Shown here one piece after another: positions 6,801 through 9,442 of a stretch of 12,527 nt of DNA. Position numbers and translations under genes: made by a program. The notes under the pieces are model-generated. The model was not told the origin of the DNA and did not search any database. It was given only the letters and a program-made list of their open reading frames with translations. The stretch's first letter is position 1. The number at the start of each line of letters is the position of its first letter. Source of the DNA: Baffinella frigidus (lineage: Eukaryota > Cryptophyceae > Cryptomonadales > Baffinellaceae); assembly GCA_026770585.1 (NCBI GenBank), contig MU647406.1, positions 5,024-17,550 of the forward strand, in the 5' to 3' direction.

Positions 6801-7604
6801 GAGGGTGGTTTGTTGGTCCTGCGGCGACTGAACCGCGCCACGTTTGCCCGGAAAAGGCTACGATGGTTGGGGGACGAGTCGCTGTGCCTGGCTGGGATCC
6901 CTAGCACCCTGCCGAGAGGAGCGCTTCCATGTAGGGGGCGCGTGTGCGGTCATGGCGTTGGAGGGTGTTGACTTTCGGGGGGTGTTGACTTGCGGGTGGT
7001 GGATGGGCCCTGAACCCTTGAGGCTTGACCAGGTGGTGTTCCGAGGGCAGCTGGCGCTCCTGGAGGTGGCATACTACTCCGCACACTTCTGGCGCCTTGC
7101 CAACTCCCTCTTCTTCGGACGGTCCTTGCCAACTCCCTCCTCTTCGGACGGTGCGTTTAGGGTTTAAGGTTTAGGATGGTTGGAGGGGTGCACCTCGCAA
7201 CCCCCTCTTCTTCGGACAGTGGCTGCAGCCCCTCCAACTAACCCACCGCGCCCGCGCCCGCGTGGGCTCGGGGTGAGAGAGTGAGCGCTGGTTGGTGGCC
7301 GCTCCAGAACCCTGCTTGGGCGTTGTGCCGGCTGGACCCTGCTGGGCTGCAGGGACACCCCCTCTTCTGAATCCTGGTGCTGCTTTTCAGCGATACCCCC
7401 CCCCCGCGCGCTCGCTCTACTGAACCTCTACTGAACCCTGGTGGTACTGAGCAGTACCATTCCCTCTGCTGAACCCTGGTCCTGGTGTGCAGGGACACGG
7501 GGGGATTCGAGGAGCTTCTGGAACAGAGTGTGAGCAACACGGTCGAAGCTCAGCTGGGATTCAAGCTCAACTTCGATGAGGGCGTCGAGAAGTGCTTCGG
7601 ATAA
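332..7604 (+). CDS. ABC1/UbiB-family atypical kinase, ADCK1-like (18 exons, spliced)
   Basis: Exons: 332-450, 577-625, 869-953, 1402-1493, 1743-1814, 2137-2208, 2475-2593, 3103-3187, 3577-3718, 4132-4196, 4524-4721, 5057-5148, 5337-5418, 5929-5967, 6151-6234, 6345-6599, 7033-7121, 7493-7604. They total 1851 nt (616 aa plus TAA), in frame at every junction. Seen: KIGQ at residues 89-92, Ala-rich loop 148-153 followed by QVHRA, VAVK Lys171, ExD Glu217/Asp219, HADPHPGN with Asp304 and Asn309, and LDHG Asp337. Known: ABC1/ADCK/COQ8 proteins are protein-kinase-like ATPases of mitochondria and plastids. The KxGQ and ExD elements restrict ordinary kinase activity, and several members support ubiquinone or lipid metabolism. 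The LDHG-Y motif and C-terminal layout point to the ADCK1/ADCK5 branch. Inferred: an organellar, membrane-associated ATPase. Residues 1-29 have Arg4, Arg7 and Arg11 and no acidic residue, like a transit peptide. Substrate unknown. All key residues are present, so the gene looks functional. Odd: a Gly-rich insert at 320-329 and a Pro/Ala/Gly-rich stretch at about 470-540. Confidence 0.9.
577..625 (+). CDS. Kinase exon 2
   Basis: Acceptor ATGCAG|G at 576, donor AAG|GTGATC at 626. The first base completes Arg40; the remainder reads NLRSVYAAVETLYDYK. This short N-terminal helix precedes the ABC1 domain in the family. Confidence 0.8.
869..953 (+). CDS. Kinase exon 3, with GC donor
   Basis: Acceptor GCGCAG|G at 868. 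Encodes a helical segment ending RWFDVCCTNA. The donor is CAG|GCGAAT at 954: only a GC donor here gives the family-typical join NAG-LYIKIGQ with exon 4 in correct phase. A GT candidate further downstream would insert about 15 unrelated residues and break phase. Confidence 0.8.
1301..1386 (+). repeat. Telomere-like block, intron 3
   Basis: About eleven CCCTAAA-type units with variants (CCCCAAA, CCCTGAA, CCTTAAC). It ends 15 bp before the exon 4 acceptor, in sense-strand C-rich orientation. Confidence 0.95.
1402..1493 (+). CDS. Kinase exon 4: KxGQ motif
   Basis: Acceptor TGCAG|G at 1401, donor CAG|GTCACC at 1494. Reads LYIKIGQQVATMNHILP and on to SQMNDQ. KIGQ is the ABC1 hallmark that occupies the substrate side of the active site. 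A telomere-like block lies just upstream. Confidence 0.93.
1743..1814 (+). CDS. Kinase exon 5
   Basis: Acceptor GGGCAG|G at 1742, donor GAG|GTACTG at 1815, phase 0 at both ends. Reads APCVDMSVVTRVIKGEFGG and a few more residues. It corresponds to the helix after the KxGQ region in ABC1 proteins. Confidence 0.85.
2101..2130 (+). repeat. Telomere-like block, intron 5
   Basis: Four degenerate units (CCCCTAA, ATCCTAA, ACCCTGA) immediately upstream of the ACGCAG acceptor of exon 6. Confidence 0.85.
2137..2208 (+). CDS. Kinase exon 6: Ala-rich nucleotide loop
   Basis: Acceptor CGCAG|G at 2136, donor CAG|GTACCG at 2209. Reads VFLDFEETAIASASIAQVHR and ends ARLQ. The Ala/Ser-rich loop followed by IAQVHRA replaces the glycine-rich P-loop of ordinary kinases and is diagnostic of the family. 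Its 3' splice site is immediately preceded by CCCTAAA-type repeats. Confidence 0.95.
2475..2593 (+). CDS. Kinase exon 7: VAVK lysine
   Basis: Acceptor TCGCAG|G at 2474. Reads DGTRVAVKVQKPEIAVQM, then a hydrophobic helix ending FEKIFDLPM. Lys171 is the expected ATP-binding lysine. Donor CAT|GTCCCG at 2594 splits the Met codon, and the first base of exon 8 completes it. Confidence 0.92.
2889..2939 (+). repeat. (TGAG)n microsatellite, intron 7
   Basis: Imperfect TGAG/TCAG tetranucleotide tract upstream of exon 8. Confidence 0.85.
3064..3091 (+). repeat. Telomere-like block, intron 7
   Basis: Short degenerate array (CCCTAAA, CCCAAAC, CGTAAAC) about 10 bp before the exon 8 acceptor. Confidence 0.75.
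3103..3187 (+). CDS. Kinase exon 8: ExD motif
   Basis: Acceptor AACAG|G at 3102, donor AAG|GTCCAA at 3188. Reads YWTCDAVCDAVRQEVDFRIE and ends AQNALLAK. Glu217 and Asp219 form the family ExD pair; Glu223 and Asn226 fit the conserved EAxN that follows. Confidence 0.93.
3421..3498 (+). repeat. (CTCA)n then (CCCA)n microsatellite, intron 8
   Basis: CTGACTGACTCATTCATTCA leads into CACTCACTCACTC and then CACCCACC repeats. The CTCA part is complementary to the tract at 2889-2939. Confidence 0.88.
3577..3718 (+). CDS. Kinase exon 9
   Basis: Acceptor TGACAG|G at 3576, donor TTCG|GTACGC at 3719, phase 1. Includes FYVPLVHSDHSTKKVLSMEW and IDGIRICDLSELEAARF, the family pattern of valine-proline strand, late-strand VLxMExxDG and short helix. 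Confidence 0.93.
3727..3864 (+). repeat. Long (CT)n polypyrimidine tract, intron 9
   Basis: About 135 bp of CT dinucleotides with CTCG, CCCT and TTTCT interruptions, starting eight bases after the donor of exon 9. Ser/Leu repeat and Arg/Glu repeat reading frames here are by-products. Confidence 0.95.
4049..4096. repeat. Two overlapping perfect hairpins before exon 10
   Basis: A 14-bp stem 4049-4062 pairs with 4068-4081 around the loop ATGGC. It overlaps an 18-bp perfect palindrome 4079-4096 centred on CTGCAG. Confidence 0.92.
4132..4196 (+). CDS. Kinase exon 10
   Basis: Acceptor GGCAG|ACACGG at 4131, phase 1. Donor TGG|GTACCA at 4197, phase 0. Reads TAKVAQMMVEAFSHQIFLSG then W, the helix leading into the catalytic loop. 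Duplicate acceptor-like copies lie just upstream. Confidence 0.9.
4470..4520 (+). repeat. Telomere-like block, intron 10
   Basis: CCCTAAA units running directly into CTGAACTAG, the acceptor of exon 11. Confidence 0.95.
4524..4721 (+). CDS. Kinase exon 11: catalytic loop and LDHG
   Basis: Acceptor ACTAG|A at 4523, preceded directly by CCCTAAA repeats; donor CGG|GTACTC at 4722. Starts IHADPHPGNMLVRRKPEK (Asp304, Asn309), then a Gly/Ser-rich insert, then LVILDHGMY (Asp337, metal-binding DFG equivalent) and SETFRKDYCNLWKAM. Confidence 0.95.
4937..5050 (+). repeat. Telomere-like block, intron 11, with CCCCCTAA variants
   Basis: CCCTAAA units flank about four tandem octamers of the form CCCCCTAA near 4992-5032. 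The array ends six bases before the exon 12 acceptor. Confidence 0.93.
5057..5148 (+). CDS. Kinase exon 12
   Basis: Acceptor ACCAG|G at 5056. Reads VESICRSWGIRDANFFASLQ then LLKPFSPSTN. I chose donor CAA|GTCCGT at 5149 (phase 2) because it joins exon 13 in frame without a gap. An alternative donor at 5153 paired with an acceptor at 5307 is also in frame but would add about eleven residues not expected in the family. Confidence 0.75.
5337..5418 (+). CDS. Kinase exon 13
   Basis: Acceptor GGGCAG|T at 5336, donor CTG|GTCATT at 5419. Reads AVHLNATTKAEVYQMQIDAY then ARVKELL, a conserved C-terminal helix. The 3' splice region is a duplicated segment. Confidence 0.78.
5419..5928 (+). other. Intron 13 of the kinase gene
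   Basis: 510 bp with no telomere-like block. It contains scattered near-repeats of GGGCAGCAAGCGA (near 5675, 5708, 5814 and 5882) that resemble acceptor sequence. No alternative exon is apparent. Confidence 0.55.
5929..5967 (+). CDS. Kinase exon 14 (39 nt)
   Basis: Acceptor GTGCAG|G at 5928, donor CTG|GTACAC at 5968, phase 0 at both ends. Reads VDSQQVPSELIML, matching the LPxELxxV region that follows the helix in ABC1 proteins. This is the smallest exon of the gene. Confidence 0.85.
5973..6150 (+). repeat. Telomere-like block, intron 14
   Basis: Almost the whole intron consists of degenerate units (CCCTACA, CCCCAAA, CCCTAAA). The last unit, CCCTAACCCAG, contains the exon 15 acceptor itself. 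Confidence 0.92.
6151..6234 (+). CDS. Kinase exon 15, with GC donor
   Basis: Acceptor CCCAG|G at 6150, after a long telomere-like block. Reads GRNLNIVRANNKGMRSPVNR then VSIMAWHA, the conserved RNxxxVRxxN and VNR..IMA segments. No GT follows; the GC at 6235 (GCG|GCATCA) gives the join MAWHA-ARG, resembling the family's MAxYAxRG. Confidence 0.82.
6240..6342 (+). repeat. Telomere-like block filling intron 15
   Basis: Degenerate units dominated by CCCGAAA and CCCTAAA variants occupy nearly all of this 110-bp intron up to its CCAG acceptor. Confidence 0.85.
6345..6599 (+). CDS. Kinase exon 16: low-complexity linker
   Basis: Acceptor ACCAG|G at 6344, donor ATG|GTGCTC at 6600, phase 0 at both ends. 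The chosen frame reads ARG, a Ser-rich run, then YAEHAEERAAWCLRKDALQ, a Pro-rich then Gly-rich stretch, and LEPLAKLFDWEM. The frame is supported because it alone joins both neighbours. The Pro/Gly stretch is unusual for the family and might hide a further small intron. Confidence 0.65.
6629..6697. repeat. AT-rich island, intron 16
   Basis: A 21-bp tandem repeat (6629-6649 and 6650-6670, three differences) is followed by a TATATACATATATATGTATA palindrome. It stands out in otherwise GC-rich DNA. Confidence 0.88.
7033..7121 (+). CDS. Kinase exon 17
   Basis: Acceptor ACCAG|G at 7032. Reads VVFRGQLALLEVAYYSAHFW then RLANSLFFG, a hydrophobic C-terminal helix that may contact membrane. Donor GACG|GTCCTT at 7122, phase 2. 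The 29-bp junction is tandemly duplicated, but only the first copy keeps frame with exon 18. Confidence 0.82.
7095..7152 (+). repeat. 29-bp tandem duplication across the exon 17 donor
   Basis: Units 7095-7123 and 7124-7152 differ at one base. A third partial copy lies at about 7198-7221. Confidence 0.95.
7154..7176 (+). repeat. Mini telomere-like tract, intron 17
   Basis: Three TTTAGGG-like units right after the second copy of the duplicated donor. This is the only G-rich-sense tract in the kinase gene. Confidence 0.7.
7493..7604 (+). CDS. Kinase exon 18: C-terminus and stop
   Basis: Acceptor TGCAG|G at 7492. The first base completes an Arg codon; then DTGGFEELLEQSVSNTVEAQ and LGFKLNFDEGVEKCFG, followed by TAA 7602-7604. 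The end lies about 70 bp from the presumed stop of the convergent gene. Confidence 0.8.
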
Positions 7605-7618
7605 CACCTCCTGCATGC

Positions 7619-7725
7619 GTACCTCGCTCATACGAAACCGCCTCCTGCTAGGACCCTACAGTAGGCCTGTGCCTAAGGCCCCATGATGGTCCTAGGGGGG
7701 GGGCGCTTTCTGATGAGCGAGGTAC
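7619..7725. mobile_element. Fold-back (MITE-like) element between convergent genes
   Basis: The left arm 7619-7655 and right arm 7688-7725 are inverted repeats with few differences. Outer parts GTACCTCGCTCAT and ATGAGCGAGGTAC match perfectly over 13 bp, and the inner ends GGACC and GGTCC also pair. The 32-bp centre includes AGGCCT and AAGGCC. The plus strand reads TSLIRNRLLLGPYSRPVPKA, stop, WS, stop, then GRFLMSEVPLY. I recall peptides of this kind recurring in predicted proteins of algal genomes, which would fit a high-copy non-autonomous element; that recollection is unverified. No clear target-site duplication was seen and no transposase is present. Confidence 0.7.
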
Positions 7726-7881
7726 CCCTGTACATAAATACATTCCCGGACGGGACACGTGGAAAGGTTGCCTCGCCTTTCTTCGCAGCCAAGTGGCCGT
7801 GCATCACGTCATGTCTCATATCGCCAGGCAGGCGTTTCACTCGACTCAAAAGCTCGCTCAGCCCCCATCCTCTCGCATGGT
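7673..7881 (-). CDS. Tail exon k, ending inside the fold-back element
   Basis: Acceptor GCGCCAG|A. Reads HARGWGLSELLSRVKRLPGD then MRHDVMHGHLAAKKGEATFP, and continues into element-derived sequence containing YRGTSLIRKRPPP before TAG. The first half looks like genuine protein; the last 20 or so residues come from the element. Confidence 0.45.
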
Positions 7882-9053
7882 CTGGCGCCTTTCTGCGCCT
7901 TTCTCATGTTCGGCGTTGCTCACCCGCTCGGCACCCTGCCCCCCCCTGCCTCTCGCACCTCTCCCCCTCCCAGCGCCTCGGGCACCCCCCCGGCCGCTGC
8001 GAAACAGAGCCTCCTGGTCGCGCTTCTTGTTGTCCAGCGCCACCTGCTTTCAGGTTCTGGCTTCAGGGTTTAGGGCGTAGGACTGAGGGCTTAAAACTGA
8101 GGGTTTAGGGTTCAGGGTTTAGGGTTTAGGGGTTTAGAGTTTAGGGTTTAGGGTTTAGGGTTTAGGGTTTAGGGTTTAGGCGGGACCGCTTTCCGCCTGG
8201 TGATTTCCGCGTGGGCTTCGGTCTTGCGATTGGAGATCTCTCCGGCTGTCACCGGCGCGAAGCCTGCGCCAACCACGCCAGACCCTCGTCACACTCAATC
8301 ATCATCACCAACAATCACACCCATCACACCCGGCCAACATCACACCCAACCAACATCACAGACACTCACACACACCACACCCGACCAACATCACAAGCAA
8401 GCACACGAAACCAACGGCACGCACGGCGTCCCTCTCCCGCTCCAAGCGCTTGGTTGAGAGTATCAGTTACGTTCCGTCGGTATCATCAAGTCCGAGTGGT
8501 TGCTTCGGCCAATGAGCAATGAATTCTTCGGCCCATGAGCAATGAATTCTTCACATAAACATAAACCCCTAAAACCTCACCCCTCCGCCCTAAACCCTAG
8601 ACCTTCAACCCTGAACCCTAAACCCTGAGTGCTAAGCCCTAAACCCTAAACCCTAAACCTCACACAAAAAGACGAGGACGAGCCTGAGGCTGGAAGCCCT
8701 AAACCCTCAGCCCTCAACCCTGAACCCTGAGCCCTGAACCCTGAACCCTTACCCCAACACCCTAAACCCTACGGCACACGTGATGGCAGCAAGGGGGGTG
8801 ACCAGTCATGGCAGCCTGCATGGCCTTGTCGTTGGTGGCGAGGCTGTGATACTCTTCGTTGAACTCCCGCACCATCTCCAGTGTTCTCTCCTCCTGCTCC
8901 CACAAAGTTTCGTTAACACCCCGGTACAAGTAGCCCTACGCCTGAGAACCCCACCCCCCCCCCCTAGGATCACCGTAGGACCCTCGGCAACAGCAATCTT
9001 GATAGATGAGGCGCATGACGCAGAACACCATCTTGTCAGCACGCGAGAACTTG
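7673..9053 (-). CDS. Charged helical C-terminal region, probably 3' part of the beta-helix gene
   Basis: Exons in transcript order: 9053 to about 8999, 8935-8803, 8263-8187, 8043-7986, 7881-7673. The three joins among the last four keep phase with GT donors. The product includes KFSRADKMVFCVMRLIYQ, GYLYRGVNETLWEQEERTLE, MVREFNEEYHSLATNDKAMQ, FAPVTAGEISNRKTEAHAEI, TRRKAVALDNKKRDQEALF and LSELLSRVKRLPGDMRHDV. It is strongly charged and helix-prone. I do not recognise a family. The first junction seems to use a GA donor (CAA|GATTGC); the acceptor of the next exon is fixed because an in-frame TAG lies directly before it. The final exon runs into the fold-back element, where it meets TAG at 7675-7673. 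It could instead be a separate gene whose start I cannot see. Confidence 0.6.
7986..8043 (-). CDS. Tail exon j
   Basis: Acceptor AAGCAG|G, donor GGGG|GTGCCC. Reads VALDNKKRDQEALFRSGRG. Reading on without splicing would give an Arg/Gly-rich tail ending at a TGA near 7858, so intron retention is an alternative. Confidence 0.62.
8048..8180 (-). repeat. Telomere-like block between tail exons i and j
   Basis: TTTAGGG on the plus strand, so CCCTAAA in the sense of the minus-strand gene. It fills the intron, starting next to the exon i donor and ending close to the exon j acceptor. Confidence 0.93.
8187..8263 (-). CDS. Tail exon i
   Basis: Acceptor GCGCAG|G, donor GCG|GTCCCG. Reads FAPVTAGEISNRKTEAHAEI then TRRKA. 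The phase agrees on both sides. Confidence 0.72.
8295..8405. repeat. CA-rich degenerate repeats
   Basis: Repeated CCAACATCACA and CACACCC motifs in the intron between tail exons h and i. The remainder of that intron up to 8563 shows nothing else apart from the 23-bp duplication. Confidence 0.8.
8504..8549. repeat. 23-bp tandem duplication
   Basis: Units 8504-8526 and 8527-8549 (TTCGGCC, ATGAGCAATGAATTC) differ at one base. They lie in the intron between tail exons h and i. Confidence 0.93.
8563..8772 (+). repeat. Telomere-like block between tail exons h and i
   Basis: CCCTAAA on the plus strand, antisense to the host gene. Two arrays are separated by a 40-bp unique stretch (about 8663-8700). 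Confidence 0.92.
8803..8935 (-). CDS. Tail exon h
   Basis: Acceptor GCGTAG|G, donor ACTG|GTCACC, phase 1. Encodes 44 residues from GYLYRGVNETLWEQEERTLE to KAMQAAMT. A long uninterrupted charged helix is predicted from the heptad-like Leu/Met spacing. Confidence 0.72.
8999..9053 (-). CDS. Tail exon g
   Basis: Acceptor CTCCAG|C, one base then KFSRADKMVFCVMRLIYQ. Its likely donor is GA after 8999. GT donors inside the segment (after KM or after VFC) would shorten it and are also in phase 0. Confidence 0.5.
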
Positions 9054-9363
9054 CTGGAGAGAACATGACTGTCCCAGCAAGCGAGATGGGAGAGGGGAAG
9101 CAGGCAGCATTGGGAAGGACCAGCGCTGTTCGGGTCACGCCTGGACGAGAAACAAGAAGAAGAAGCAACAGCGGGTGCCGCGGGAGATGCAAGTGCTTCA
9201 AGGTATACCGATGGGGGATGACGGCGCACCGCGAGAGCACCAGGATGGGGGAGCGGGGGAGGAAGAGGGTAGTGGCCGCATGGTTGCTGCCGGCGGGTAG
9301 GCGGTAGCTAGGAGGGCAGTAGGGGGGGGGGGCGGTAGCTAGGTAGGAGGACAGGGAGGGGTC

Positions 9364-9442
9364 TCGGCCTCGGCGCGGAGGATTTCTTGGAATTCAGGAT
9401 CATTTTCTGAGAGGGGCACGCGCGGCTCCCCCGTCAGGTCCC
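9364..9442 (-). CDS. Beta-helix gene exon f (3' end uncertain)
   Basis: Acceptor GGTAG|G before 9442. Reads DLTGEPRVPLSENDPEFQEI then LRAEAE. No GT donor of useful phase follows. A GC donor after 9369 (phase 0) or a GA donor after 9364 (phase 2) are the candidates; only the GA choice joins in frame to the exon at 9053. Confidence 0.55.

Noticed and set aside
9131-9150. 20-nt micro-exon on the minus strand (GCGTGACCCGAACAGCGCTG) between exon f and the tail
   Set aside because: It has good splice-like flanks, but no phase combination links it to both neighbours.
9150-9200. Plus-strand exon reading KKKQQRVPREMQVLQ followed by GTATAC
   Set aside because: It has a donor-like end but no partner exon or acceptor in phase, and it lies inside an intron of the minus-strand gene.
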